From assembly GCF_000247815.1 (NCBI RefSeq), contig NC_021686.1, forward strand, positions 10,948,746 to 11,012,745: DNA of 64,000 bases. The letters are read 5' to 3'. The DNA comes from Ficedula albicollis (Eukaryota; Chordata; Aves; Passeriformes; Muscicapidae). The position numbers were made by a program, and so were the translations under genes. The notes beneath the pieces were generated by a model that saw nothing but the letters and a program-made list of their open reading frames with translations, made no database searches and was not told the origin of the DNA. Shown piece after piece: positions 22,491 to 35,345 of the stretch. How positions within the stretch are numbered: the stretch's first letter is position 1; each line of letters begins with the position of its first letter.

Positions 22491-25400
22491 CTGTTCTCCC
22501 TGGGTAAGTGACTCACAGTGACTTGAGGAAGGTCCATTTCTCTGAGCCACCACCCACACCTCACTGACAGCTAGAGCCCCTGGACAGCAGACAGGACCTG
22601 CACCATGCAAGCCAAGGGCTGGTGAAATGTGAGCTGGGATGGCCAAAATCCCATAATGGCACCATGACTGCACGGATTTAGTTGAGCTGGGCAGGCTGAG
22701 GCTGCAGGAAGGGGAAGCTGGGATGGTGAGAGTGGGCTCCTCATGGTAAAGGAAACCAGTTACCTGCCCTGGCAGCAGCATTTCTGCTCTGGCAGCCACC
22801 TCTGGTCCCTGGATCCTGGAGCTCTGCAGTGCATTGCCACCCACACTGAAGGGTTGGAGGGGAGTGGGATGGGTGTGCTGGGGCCACCTGGGCTCATCTG
22901 TGTGATCAATGCTCAATAAAATGTGCACCCTGGTGAGCTGTCCCTGTGCTGCTGTTCCAGGGACAGTGGTACGCAGGGAAGCCAGGCTTCAGCTCCTTCT
23001 TTGAGCTAAGAAAATCCACAAAAGCAACTCACAGGAGGAGCAGCTCGGCAGAAAACAATGCAGCTCATGTGGTCATGTGCTTAAGTCAACTCACCCCAGG
23101 TAGGTGAAATGGAGAGGAGCCTCAGAACTGGGGTGTGATCACTTTTAAAAAGGTGAGTGAGTCCATGCAGGACTTTTGGTGGGACTGGAGGATCACTGCC
23201 TGCAGTGATCCTAGGTTTTATCCCAGAGGGGGTCATGGGCTCTCCTCTGTTGTTTTTCTGTTCTGGCAGGTCTGCTCACCCAGGCACAGGGTGGAGACCC
23301 TCCTTCCATCCCTCCTGTGCTTGTGTTTAAGTTATGGATTTTATTGTTCCAATAACTTTTATCTAAATGTGCTTTGGGGGGAGGGAAGAAGGAGATAATC
23401 AGGGAGGAGGCTGAGGAAAGAATGTGCTTTTGGACTCTGCTAAGCCTCCATCTTATTGCTGGGACTTGCTGTGGGGTTCTGGAATTCATGATCCCAGAGG
23501 AGGACTCAGGGGAAGTGGCTGGAAGAGCTGTGGTCAGTATGAAGCAGTGGTGGGAGGAAAGCCAGGGATACCCTGTGCAGAGCATCCCTCTCCCCCTGTG
23601 GTACTGATCTCATGTCCTCTGCCAGTTTATCTCTTGGCAGGGAGGGACCTGACTCAGTTTCCAGGAAGGAGAGCTGGAGTGGAGGTGTGGGAATGCTGAG
23701 GGTGCAGAGCTCAGCTTGGCACAGCGAGAGATTTGCTGCTTGGATGTCTCTGGGTCTGCACAGCCGTGAGCACGTGGAGTAGTGATGTCAGGGAAAGGGG
23801 CAAAAGGCCCTGGTTCTTCCTGCTGGGACATTCCCTGGGAGGTCTCCAGGAATGGGATGGAAGGAGGAGAAGTCCTCTGGGTCTGTGCTCCGGGTGCAAC
23901 TTCACCCTCAGGTCAATTTGGGAGCAGTTTGTGTGTCCCTGGCATGGACACAGAGGCAGGGGAGAAGGGAGTATGGAGCAGAGAGGCCAGAGTGCTTCAG
24001 CTCCCAGAGGCTGAAGGATGTCTGTGGCCACAGGATGCAGCTGGCAATTTCCAAGGTGCTAATTTTGGGCTTGGTAATTCCCAGGGGGGGAGGATAACCT
24101 GCACTGCACAAGGGAAAACCAGTGTGTGAGTGAGGTTCTGACCATGGGGAGAGGTGGAAACTCTTGGGGAGGGCCAGGAGCTGTGATCCAGCCCTTTCTG
24201 TGCTCTTTGGTTGCCATCAGAGTGGGCTCCAGGCTCCCATTCCCATTTCACTATGCTCGAGTTTGGTTTTTGGTGTGGTGGTGAAGGCTTACACGGAGAG
24301 AGAGAGCAACTGGAGAAGTGAAGGAAAAGGATGAGCTTTCTTTTTCCTAGGAAACACAAACAGATGGAGCAGTATTTCTGAACAAACAATCTCTCCTCCC
24401 TGTCTCCTGGAAGCTGCATTATCAGAGCACCATCACTGTCCTCTCTTCTGCTTCCCTCCTGATGAACAGGAATTAAAAATACAACTAATAAAACCCTTTT
24501 ACTTTCTCCAGCAGGAGAAAAAAAAAAAAAAAGCAAAGCAGCCTTGAAAATGCTAAAGGACATAAAGGGCATTCATGAAAGGGTTGGATGGTGGTTATTG
24601 CAGCAGGGGGAAAAACATTATTTCACTGTGCAGATAAAAGGAAGTGGAAAAGCAGCATATTTATAGCTGGGGAGCCTGGATTCCTTGTTAAGCCGCTATT
24701 ATCAAATTAATGTCAAAATGCATCAAACAGGCACGAGTGTTCTGGGCCCCTTATGCAAAGTGCTTGCAAATTGGTTACAAATACATTTGTTTACAGGGGA
24801 CGAGGCAGGAGCGAGCTAATTAGTCATTGTAGCAGGGCTGTTCTGTGTCTTTTTTTTTTTTAACATTTTTTTGGCAATTACACAAACAAGCTGTTTTGAA
24901 GTATAAATACATGCTGCATTACAGCCCCTTTAAAGGGGAATCAAATGGGAACGGTGGGATGCAGAGGGCTTGGTGTGGAGCATGGTGGTGGAGCAGGTTC
25001 TCTCCTGCCTGGCTGCAGCAGCAGTGCCACTCTGGGCACTCAGCTCTGGGATGTGGTGTGGAATCCTGGCACCAGGAGGGTGGGATGTGCTGGGAAGGTG
25101 TTTTTGGGTTCTCTGAGGGGCTGCAGCCCCTCACACTGAGCACTGTTTTCATACAGGACCTGTTAAAGTTTCAGCTGCCCACCTCTATAATGGGAATTCC
25201 CTTCGGGCCTGGGATATTTTGGGGGGGTTTGGCGTCAGCAGCAGCTGCCAGCTCAGGGTGTGAAGCACCTTGTGCCCAGCTGGTGGTACTGAGGTGGTTT
25301 TGGGGGATGTTGGGTGTAGAGAGCATCCCAGGGATGTGTGAAGGAAGGAATCTGCTGTGAGCTCTCCCAGGTGAACTGTCCTGTGTCCTCGAGGCTTCTT

Positions 25401-28214
25401 TAACAAAACCACAGGCTGTGCCTCCCAAACCCATTAATGAGGAAGGGAAGCAGGAGAGCTTATCTGATCCTCAGTGTGGGAATGGTTGGGGAATTTGGTT
25501 GGGGGGCAGATGGAAACTTCCTGCTGCCCTGCATCTTAATACATCCCATCCTGGGAGTAAATCACACCTCTGCCGCTCAGGGAAGCTGCTGATTGAATCT
25601 GCTCTGGTGGGAGAGGATAAAGCCAAGAGGTAGTTACCACCATTATTTCTAATTTACTAAGAAAGGGAAAAGAGAGAGGAAGGAACAAGTTGCGCCCCTC
25701 ACATGCTGGAGGTGACAGAAGGTGCAAAAACCCGGTGGCTGCTTCTCCATTTGGATTTGTTGGAAGTAAATCTGCCCTTCAGGCTGAAACAACCCTTCTG
25801 AGCAGGTCCTGCACTCCCAGAGGTGCTGGGAACATTGAGTTTGATGCCATCATAAAACCCTGTTGTGAGTGGGAACAGAATAGGAGAAAATCCCAGAGGA
25901 CCAAGAGCAGTGGAGGGGGCAGAGCCCTCCCCAGCCTCCTGCAGGAGCTCTGATGTTTGCACCATTTTATTCTTTTGAAACTCTGGGTAGCACTTCTCTA
26001 CACCTTGGACCTGTTTTTCAGCACCACCTTCAAACTCCAAATCTCTCATTACCATTTTTTGCTTTGTTGGCTTTGGTGGGCTCCCTTGCCATGGGGTTGG
26101 TGACCCACTCCCTTGGGATCAGGGGCTATGATTTTGAGGAATGTTCCCGTTTCCAGCATAACCCTAGCCCTGCCCTGGGAGCTGTGCAGGATCACAGCTC
26201 AGCTGGCCAGCAAATGTGGGAGCAGCTCACTGTAATCAGCTCTGACTCTGCCCCCGTTCCAGTCAGGATGTGTCTCTCTTCATCCATAGCAGGGCTCTGG
26301 TGTCACTGTCACCTCCTGATGGTTGGTGACCCTGCCAGGGATCCTACTCTGCTTTGAGCAGTCTGTTTCACACCTGCTTTTCTTGCAGGGGTGTTCCAGC
26401 ATCTCCTTGCTCCATAGCTGGGAGCAGAGCTGGAATTTCCACTCTCTGTAAGTCGCTCTGGTCACCCTTTCCCTTGGAGAAAGCTGTGGATCCTGATGGA
26501 TTTGCCTGGGTGGAATGGGACAATGGGCACAGACCTGTGCTTGATTTCCTTCTCCACTGTTAATTAACATAATGAGGGTGCAGCCTTTCCTGGAGCTGTG
26601 TGTGGCACTGACTTCCAGGCTGCCTGGTGAACCTCTCAGCTTCCAAAGGTGCCCAAAGTACCCAGGGACCTTCCTTGGTGTTTTCCTTGGTTCCTCAATA
26701 TCCTCCTCTGCCATGGAAGCACTGCCCTCACTTCTGTGTGCTGTATTCCCCAGGAAACAGGAGTTTAAATCCCATAAGACTGAGGTGCCCAAGGTTTCTT
26801 AAACACTTGCAACAAAGAGGAAAACATTGCACTTGTCCTGCCCTTGTGCTTGTTGGGCTAAAGGGAGAGGATGAAGATGTTTCCTGGAGGCTGAGGGGCA
26901 GGACTGGGTCTTGGCCATGAAGATGATGATCCCTCTGAGCGTGGGGGTGAGTGCTGGGCTGCAGAGCTCGGAGGGAATGTGGTGTCTGATAAGGCTGGGG
27001 CTGTTCAGGGTAACCTGGCCTCCTCTTCCTCTCCCCACAGGGGCTGAGCCGGGCTGGGGAGGGAAGTGGCTGCTCCTGATAAGAGCTCTGGTTCCTGCTG
27101 CTGCAGATTTACAGCCTGGCAGTGGGTGGTGGGTGCTGTGCTTTCTCTGGGGTGATTTATCACAGCTCAGGGCAGCAGCTGCTTCCCTCTCTGGCCAGGG
27201 CCCAGTGCCTGGCTCAGCCAGGCTGAGGCAAAGGCTCAGCAGAGGTCACCCCACAGTGGGACACAGGTGGGAGCAGGTCTCTGTCACCTGTGGCTTGGAG
27301 AATGTCCCCACCCCAGCATGGGGAGGGCTGGCAGCATCAGGCTCCCTGGGGAGAGGCTCTCCCATGGCAGCAGGGATGTTCCAGCCTTTCAATCCCCAGT
27401 GCCTGTGCTGGAGCCCACCCAGCTCACCAGTGACCCACTTGGAGACCCAGGACCATCCCCAGCCCCCTGAGCAGGGCCTGCACCGCCCAGTTGATTTCCT
27501 TGTGTGTGGTACAGACAATGCCAGGGGGGACGAGCTGCAGTGGGCAAGCCGGGGGAGGATGATGAGGAGGGAAAGGTCGGATGCCATCACTGCACTCCCA
27601 GGGCCCAGCTCCGCTTGGGTGAGCTCCCAGCCCCTCTGGTTTGTTTTAGAGGCAGCACAGGGGCCCCAGATCCCTGCAAACCCTCCTGCTCTGGGTTTTA
27701 TTGGCATGTGGAAGCAGTTTTGTCTGGTTTCAGATCTGGCTGATCAGTGCCTGCCCTCCCCCCGAGAGGGGCTGACAGCCACAGGCGCCCCGACCGCGCT
27801 CCTCTTCCTCCCTCTTTCTTCTTTCTCCCCACATTGTTCTCTGAAATCCCAGCTGCTGCTTTCCCTCCTCCCTCTCCTATGCTCTCACATCAGCTGGGGT
27901 GCATCTATCTGTGTTTTGTTTAAAATCTCATTTTGTTGTCTGCTCTCCTGCCCCCATCCTGGGGTGTGGGGGTGCCCCATGCTCTGCTTGGGGCCCTGCA
28001 GGGACAGCAGCTCTGGGCACCCCGGGTGTCACCCCCAGGCTGGCAGTGGCACAGGGGGAAGCCCTGGCAGGAGTGAGGGCACCACAATCTCCAGAGTTCT
28101 CATTTTGCTTCTCTGACAGAGAAACTCTGCAGATGCTGGGGCCAGAACCACCACATTCCTCCCTTATTTTCACTGGTGAGGCACCAATGTGGGGGATTCC
28201 TGGTGAGCCAGGTC
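22491..28214. other. Intergenic DNA
   Basis: Mostly GC-rich unique sequence with no recognisable exon. Long frames such as that at 26911-28116 have no recognisable domain, and their composition simply follows local GC. The notable piece is an AT-rich block at 24590-24920. Confidence 0.55.
24590..24920. promoter_or_regulatory. AT-rich block, strong conserved non-coding element candidate
   Basis: An unbroken stretch of about 300 bp with CATATTTATAGCTGG, TATTATCAAATTAATG, CCTTATGCAAAG, TTGGTTACAAATAC, TTGTTTACAGG (forkhead-like) and GCTAATTAGTCATTG (homeodomain-like). The combination is typical of deeply conserved enhancers. It still needs an alignment to confirm. Confidence 0.4.
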
Positions 28215-28306
28215 TGGGATGGGATAATAGGATGGGATGGGATAATAGGATGGGATGGGATAATAGGATGGGATGGGATAATAGAATAGGATGGGATGGG
28301 ATAATA

Positions 28307-28364
<58 letters not shown>

Positions 28365-28466
28365 ATGGGATGGGATAATAGGATGGGATGGGATAATAGG
28401 ATGGGATAGGATGGCATGGCATGGCATGGCATGGGATACTGGGATGGCATGGCATGGCATGGCATG
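28215..28466. repeat. 18-bp minisatellite and ATGGC pentamer repeat, interrupted by a poly-C run
   Basis: The unit ATAATAGGATGGGATGGG (18 bp) repeats about four times before 28309 and about twice after 28364. It is followed by runs of ATGGC at about 28411-28466. The 56 C residues at 28309-28364 fall inside the array, in phase with neither side. Confidence 0.93.
28309..28364. repeat. Poly-C run, 56 bp, probable assembly artefact
   Basis: Pure C with no interruption, inside a G-rich minisatellite. It separates two parts of one array, which suggests that a collapsed or unread part of the array was filled with C. Confidence 0.95.
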
Positions 28467-30107
28467 GGGCAGGTCTCCTCGTGTCCGTGGGCTGCTCCCT
28501 GACCCGCTCAGGCTCAGGATGGGGTATTTCTGTGCCAGTGCCTGGCTGCAGCTCCCACCAGCCCAGCCCAGCAGATCCCAGGGGACCCTCTGGCACCAGC
28601 AGGAGCCTCCACCTCAGGGAGCTCTTCGTGGGCACCCCAGCCCTGGGCAGGGGCTGAGCTGAGCTGCCCCTGGCTCGGGGGTGGGGGGGTGCTGAGGTTC
28701 CTTCTGTGGCTCCTTTGGGTCTTGTCCTCCAACCCTGGGGAAGGGGGGGCAGCCCAGGCAGTGGACAGAGGCCAAGCAAGGGCTGGAGAGCCACTGGTAG
28801 CTGAGGAGAGGCTTGGTGTGAGCTGCTCAGGGAGTCCCCAGCATCCCTATCACCACTCCTGGCCACTGCCTCCCCTTCCCAGTGCTCAAGGGCTTTTTCC
28901 ACCTCCAGCCTTCCAGGCCCCTGGGCAGCCTTAAAATGGAGCAGGAAACTCTCCTGGATTTCTGAGCCCTGGGGTGTCCCTGTTCCCAAACCTCTGCCAC
29001 GTGTCCCCTCCTGCCAGAGACACTGGCTGTCCCCCCTGCCAGTCTGCAGCCTGTAATAAATCACTCCCTCATCAAATCTGGGTGAAATATGGTGGGTTAA
29101 CTCACCAGGGCTGCACAGGCTGTCCCAGCTGGGCTGGAAAAGGCTCAGCTCTATGCTGAGGATCACTCCAACATCCCGGGAGCTGGCAGGGACCAGGTGA
29201 GGGTGGGGAGACCTGGAGGAAGGAGCAGGTGACACCCACGAGTCCCCCCCGGTCAGTGGGGAAAATCTGTGGGCTTCACCCTCCTTTGGGTGGGCTCTGG
29301 CAGCCTGGGGAGCAGCTGCTGTGGGTCTGGAACCTCCTTCTCCCCTGGGACTGCCCTCCCAGCCAGCATCTCCCCAGGTAATCACCTTCCTCCTTTCTCT
29401 TTCTAAAGGTAATTTAAAATGCATGACTGGCAATTCAAGAGAAAACAGAAGAAAGTTGGTACTGCTGAGCATCTCAGCCCAGCCAGAGGAGATGTGTTCC
29501 TTTTGTGGAATCAAACATCCCTCAGGGAGCAGTCATGCAAATTTATTTCGCTTTTCTTCTTTTTTACCTGTTCCATTGATCCTCAGCCTGCAGCAGTTGG
29601 CTCATGGAGAGACAGGTTTGTTAATTTTTGTTAATTCAGGAGCCTTGCAAAGGCTCGGTGGGCGAGGAGGGGACTTTGCCCAAGCTCCGGGCTCGGGGGG
29701 AGGCTTTGTGCCCTGTGTGGGACATCCCTCCAAGGGAGAGGGGAGGGGGGTTTGCTGTGACCCTGGGCACTGTGCACACCTGGAGTGGCTCTGCCAGCTC
29801 TGCCAAAGCTGCTTCCCACCACGGGAAGGGACAAGGACACTGGGTCACACTGCTGGGACATTCACCAGCCTGAGGAGTAAATGTGAGTTAAACCCTTAAA
29901 ATCTCGAGGTGGGCTTTAAAATATCCAGCTGTGAGCTTGTGTTTGGTTTTGTCACTGTTACTAGGCTCCTCAGCCCATCGGGATGTTTTCAGGAATCACA
30001 GCAGGTGGGAGCTTTAGGGTCCTGTCACGTCCAGAGGTGACTCCAGCCTTGCTGCTGGACCTGGGCTGTGCCCTGTGTGCTCTGAGTCTGCAGAGGATCC
30101 CAGGTGC

Positions 30108-30185
30108 TTTGGGTTGGAAGGGACCCTAAAGATCATCTCTTTCAGACCCCTAGGCTGCTCCAAGCCCTGTCCAACCTGGTCTTGA
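30108..30185 (-). mobile_element. CR1 LINE, short 3' fragment on the minus strand
   Basis: Read on +, GGTTGGAAGGGACCCTAAAG, then GATCATCTCTTTCAGACCCC, then GGCTGCTCCAAGCCCTGTCC matches the reverse complement of the CR1 3' end. The terminal ATTCTRTG tail is missing at its left edge. Confidence 0.85.
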
Positions 30186-30849
30186 GTTTTCTCCTCCAGC
30201 AGCCTCATCCCCTGGGAATGGAGAGCAGATGGAGCTGCCTGGGGAAGTGCCAGAGGCTGCTGCTCTCAGGGATTTTCTGCTCCAGGCAAGGGAAGAGCAA
30301 ACCCCCCTTGGAGCAGGAGCAGTGTCTGGAGGCTGAGAATCCTCTCTGTGACATTCCTGCAATGCTGCTCCTGGAAGCATTGCTTTGTCCTTCAAGAAAA
30401 TTTCTTTTTTTGCTTGAATTGAGTGTTTTGGTATTTTGGCTGATGATTCCAGATGAGTTAAGACCCCTCTGGATGTTCCCACCACGTGGCTTGTGTGGCT
30501 GTGGAGGAGCCTGCAGCTGGGAGAACCAGGGAGAAGCCTCATTAAAGCAATTTGGGAGATGCTCATCCGCACAGAAATCTGAATTTATTCTGCTCCTTCA
30601 TCTCTTCCTTGCACAGAGGAATTGGCTGGTAGGGAACAGAAAGCACAGGGATGTCCAGGGGCTCTGGGCTGGGGAGGGAGGGGATGGAACCCTCGGGATC
30701 TGGGGTCTCCCAGCACCACCGACCCCAAATAATCACAACAACCCCACATCCTCCACAGCCACTGACCCCTCCTGACGAGGATCCTTCCTGTCACTCCAGC
30801 TATTGCCTCCTTTCCCCAGGCTTCTCCTCAGCCCAGCAATGTCTTGTCT

Positions 30850-30985
30850 GAATAATTCACCTAAAAATTCGGCATCACAAATAAATTCGGGGTAATTGCT
30901 AACAGCTCACAGGCAACCCGCTGCCAGAGCACGGCTAAACTCCTGCTGAATTATTTATCTGCCATGAATTATTTGCCTGGCCCTG
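30850..30985. promoter_or_regulatory. AT-rich block, possible conserved non-coding element
   Basis: Unique sequence with GAATAATTCACC, ACAAATAAATTC, GGTAATTGC, TGAATTATTTATC and ATGAATTATTTGC. Two closely similar GAATTATTT cores lie about 17 bp apart. Judged by composition only. Confidence 0.35.
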
Positions 30986-33349
30986 CTAGGGAAGAAAAGC
31001 TCCTTCCCAACCTTTTCCTGATGAATGGCCTGGCTGGGGGCGACTCTGGGCGCTGACTCAGCCCTTCCCCAGCTCCTGCAGCCTCTGCTGGATGCTGGGC
31101 ACTCCTAAAGCTTTGGGTGTCCTGCAGGCTGGGATGAGGGTCTAACTCCCAGACCACCCCGTGGCTGCAGAATTCCATCTCTCCGTGGTGGTCACACTCT
31201 GTGGGATGGAGAGATTTTGTTTTGGGGAGATGGAAAGGGCTCCTTGCTGCTCTTCCAACCTCTGAGCTCTGGAAAGGGCTGCTGGTGGAGGGATGCAGGC
31301 TGGAGACTTCCTGGCTTTGATGTCACATCCCTGTGAAATGATCCCTGGTGATGTCCCTCACCCCCTCCATCCACGAGGATGCTCCTCATCCCACCCTGCA
31401 TCTCTGGGCTGAGCCAGGTGCTGGCAGCTCTCTCCTGCCCGTGGATCAGGGGGTGATGGCCCCTGTGGGATCCCACTGCCCTCTGCTCCCCCCGGGAAAC
31501 ACAGAGAAATGACCCTCAGGGGTGAGGAGCTGCTGGCCTGGGCTCATCAATCTCCATTTGCATCCAAAGAAGGGGGAAAAAAAAAGAGATTTAGGAGGAA
31601 GATCAATATTGAAAAAGCCTGTATTTTTTTCTTTTCTCTGTGCTCCTCTGGGGTTGGGAAACTCGAGGCAGGTACTGGGAGTAAATCCTCCTGGGTACCT
31701 GGGTGTAAATCAGGAGGGGGATGATGGATTTACAGAAGCCCAGCCTGATTTACACCCCCGTGCCTGGTCCCTGCAGGGCAGCGCTGGCCTGGGGAGGTGA
31801 AGGGCTGGAAGGGGCTGGAGCCACCTGCACCTCCTGCTGCAGCCAAGGGGGGACTGGGAGGGTGTGGGGGTGACTTTTCTGAGCTTTTTTTAACCCAGTG
31901 CAGAGAATTTAGGACGTTTTGCTTTGCCTCTTTCTGCTGCGGTTTAGCAAAGCGCGTCCAAAGAGTAGCGATGCCTTGCTGGAAGCTGACTCTGTGGCTT
32001 GGTGGGGAAAAGGCTTTGGAGTGATGCTTTCCCCTTCCATCCCTTCTCCTCTCACATCCCAATAGCCAGTGAGACTTGCTGGTGGCAGGGCTGGTGCATC
32101 ACGAAGAGAAGAGTTTCCCTTTGGGAAATCCTCCTCTGAGAGCTTTGGGAGGCGGTGATGGGGGGGCTGTCCCAGCTCTGCACTCCCTGTCCAGCCCTCC
32201 CGTGTGTCCCTGGCCGTGGCCGGGCTGGGGCAGGCACGGGGAGCTGTTGTTATTCCCCTCATGCAGCAGGAAGGATTTCTGCGAGTGCCATAAACCATCA
32301 CGTGGGCAGAGCCTGGGTGAGCTCTAATTGCTTCTATTTGCATAGCGAGGCGAGGCTCAGCATCCTGCTGATATTTGAAAGGGGAAAATCAAAATCGGCT
32401 CTAGATAAACAACTCCCCCCTCCCTCCCCAGTCTCTGCCCCCCCCCACTCCTAATTTGTGCATTTTCACCCCTAATGCGGTTTTTTCAGGTTTTTGGTCT
32501 GCCCAGGACCCCTCCCTGGTGCTGGGGGTGCAGAGGAGGCTTTCCCTGGAGCTGGCAGTGAGGGATGTGCTGTGGGGGTGTCTGGGTGGGAGCTGGAGGG
32601 GGATCAGGGTAAGTCTGGGGTTGGGACAGCCCTGGGCTGGGGGGAGCCCAGCAGATGTCACTGCAGCCCAGTGTCACCTCAGGCTGGCCCTGCCAGCCCC
32701 TGGGGACCTGCCCGGGCTGGGCTAGGATGGGACAGGACCTTTCCTCACCTGTGATCCCCCAGGTGGAAGGAAGGGCTCTGTTTGCACCCCAGGTACTGCT
32801 GGCAGGGGGATGCTCCTGCTCTGGACCACGGGCAATCAGGGCCCGGCAAAAGGAGTGACATCCCCTGGCTGTGCTGTGACACCAGCCATGAGTCCTGTCC
32901 CTGTGTCCTGTCCCTCTGTGACCCATCTCCCTGCTCACCCACAGCCCAGGGGACCAGAACCATCCCTGCTCTTCCTGCTCCCTCGGGTCACAGGGTCCTG
33001 CAGCCAAAGCCAGTGTGCCCTTGGCCCTGGGAGGACCTTGGGCACTGCCAGCACTTGCTTGGCCCCCATGGCTTAGGGGGCTGGAGTTCTCCTGGGTGGG
33101 GTTCCAGGAGGTTTTCATGCTTCTCTCTGGCAGGGGGATGGTGCCTGGCTCACCCGAGGCCAGGTAACAGAGACCAAGTGTAAATATGTTGTGTTCCTTC
33201 CTTGGGGATGAGGAAAATGGGCTCCTCCCTCCTCCTCTTCCTCCCCAGCATGAGGGCTGGTGTCCTCTGAACCCTCTGCTGCCCTTTGGAGGAGAAGTGC
33301 TGACTCCAGATGTTTCCCTAAATGAGAACCTTCTGCAAACAGTGCCGGA

Positions 33350-33571
33350 TTAGATTAGATTTTAGGAAGAAATTCTTCCCTGTGAGGGTGGGGAGGCCCT
33401 GGCACAGGCTGCCCAGAGCAGCTGTGGCTGCCCCTGGATCCCTGGAGGGTTCAAGGCCAGGCTGGGCAGGGCTTGGAGCAGCCTGGGACAGTGGAAGGTG
33501 CCCCTGCCCATGGCAGGGGGTGGAATGAGATGATCTTTGGGGTCCCTTCCTTCTGGGATTCTCTGATTTCT
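33350..33571 (+). mobile_element. CR1 LINE, 3' end fragment
   Basis: Contains the CR1 block AGGAAGAAATTCTTCCCTG, TGAGGGTGGGGAGGCCCTGG, CAGGCTGCCCAGAGCAGC, then GGGGTCCCTTCCTTCTGGG and a decayed tail (TTCTCTGATTTCTG). Confidence 0.93.
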
Positions 33572-34659
33572 GCTTTTTTGGCCCATCCATATTCAGGGAC
33601 CTTCAGCCTGCAGTGGGGCTGGAAGGAAGGGGCAGACCTGGCTGCCAGCATTCACTGCTCCCTCTGCTCTCCTGCCTGTGCCAAGCTTGTGGCTGGGGCT
33701 GCTGCCTGCACCCCTGTCCTGGACCATGAAAATCCCCCTTTCCCTTGGCCCCCCTGGTGCGTGAAAACCCTTGGTCATGCTGAACAGGAGTGGGGCAGCA
33801 ATATTTCCTCCAGCCCCTCCTCATCCTCCAGATCCCACATAATCTCCCTGAGGCAGGATGGAGAAAATGAGAGGGACCCTCAAAGGTGGAAAGAAATCTC
33901 TGGTGCTGCTCTTAAAGGTGGAAAAGGAAAAGGAACCAGAGGAGCAGGAGATATCTGGTGCTGCACATGGGGGCTGTGTGTGCACACACCAATTTTCCAT
34001 CAGGCTGATAAAAGGACCAGGAGCTCTTGAAGCTGAAGCCAAGGTGAGTAACCTGTGGCTGTCCCAGGGGTGCTGGGGGGCAGAACTGTTTCCTCAGGAC
34101 AGCAGGGATGCTCTGCCAGGAGCTGGGACGTTCAGCTCTGCAGTCACAGCCTGCCAGGAGGGGCTGGTTTCAGATGCCCAGGCACCTCCTCCCTCATCCC
34201 CACACTGGTGGTGCAGGGGGATGCAGGATGAGGGGGTTTCCCTCCTTGCTGGGTCTCTGTGGCTGAGCTGGGGGTGCTGGGGCTGGTCCTGGCCGTGGTG
34301 GGGCTCTCCAGGGCTCCGGTGGGGCAAACGCAGCCCAGACTCCAGCTGGGGCGCAGTGGCTTTGTGCTGGCCTGAGTAAGGGCTGCCTATCCCAGCCAAA
34401 GGTTCCCTGGTGCCTCCTGCCCCAGCAGCAAGAGGATTTTTTCCCCTTACATGTGGAAAAGCATCTTCCCCTCCCATCACAGAGCTCCTTCTGCCCTGCC
34501 TGGAGTCTCACTTGCACCTCCAAATTTCCACAGGCTTCCCTGGGTCTCTATTCCCCCCTCCATGTTGGGTTTGGGATTTGTATTTCATTCTTTTTTATCT
34601 CTCTGTAGGTTTGTCCCTGCCATTGTTGCTGTTGCAGGCTTTCCAGCAGGTTTGCTCTG

Positions 34660-34800
34660 CAGAGAGCTGCAGGTTGGCTATGAAATATGACAAAGCGTTC
34701 ATTTAAATGCACACCATGATGTCGGTGAGTCCATTAGGGGAATTAATTTGAATGGTTGGCGTTTAATAAACAGCCTCGTCCCTCCTCTCCACACACAACC
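34660..34800. promoter_or_regulatory. AT-rich block, possible conserved non-coding element
   Basis: Includes ATGAAATATGACAAAGCG, TTCATTTAAATGCACACC, GGGGAATTAATTTGAATGG and GTTTAATAAACAG. The motifs are dense and unique. No alignment is available. Confidence 0.3.
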
Positions 34801-35109
34801 ACTGCTGGCAGCTTGGAAGGGTTAAAAAACCCCTCACATGTGGATATTAGAGGGACAGGGCAGCAGGTATCAGGGTCTGGAGTAGGGAGAGGAGGGGGGG
34901 AATAATAAAAGAGATCTGGTGTTACAACAGGAATTGCAGTTTGTTTTGTTCACAGTGGAAAAAAAAAAAAAGCACATGTGGAAGAGGTTTGGGCTGACGG
35001 GGTGTTTGGTGCAGGAGAAAACGGGAGGGGGAGCAGGGAGGACACGCTGGGGCCGAGGGTCCCAGCCTGGCTCTGAGCACGCGGGGCTGGGGGAGGAGAG
35101 GGGCTCCAA

Positions 35110-35345
35110 GGACGCTGCTCCCCATATGGTGTGTATTACAAGCTCCTTTCTAGTTGTAAAGATTAATTTAAAGCCTTTCTCACCTCCCCCCCATCCCTCT
35201 TCCATTGACAAATGAACATCTGGGCTGAATGCTGCCCAGATCCTAATCAAAGCATTTTTCCAGGGCCGTTGTCTGCCTTTATGGCTATCTGCTCTTCGGA
35301 TGCTCTGCAGTTCCAATGCACTTGGCAATCCAGCCTGTAAATACC
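35110..35345. promoter_or_regulatory. Possible conserved non-coding element
   Basis: Unique moderately AT-rich sequence with GTAAAGATTAATTTAAAGCC, CATTGACAAATGAACATC, CCTAATCAAAGCATTT and CACTTGGCAATCCAGCC (NFI-like half-site). Judged by composition only. Confidence 0.3.

Noticed and set aside
26911..28116. 401-codon frame on +
   Set aside because: The DNA is GC-rich, so stops are rare. The peptide shows no domain, signal or repeat I recognise, overlaps open frames on the other strand, and lacks a matching exon structure.
27928..29514. 528-codon frame on the minus strand
   Set aside because: It spans the minisatellite and a poly-C run, and its PSYYPI-like repeats come from the 18-bp unit. 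No known domain.
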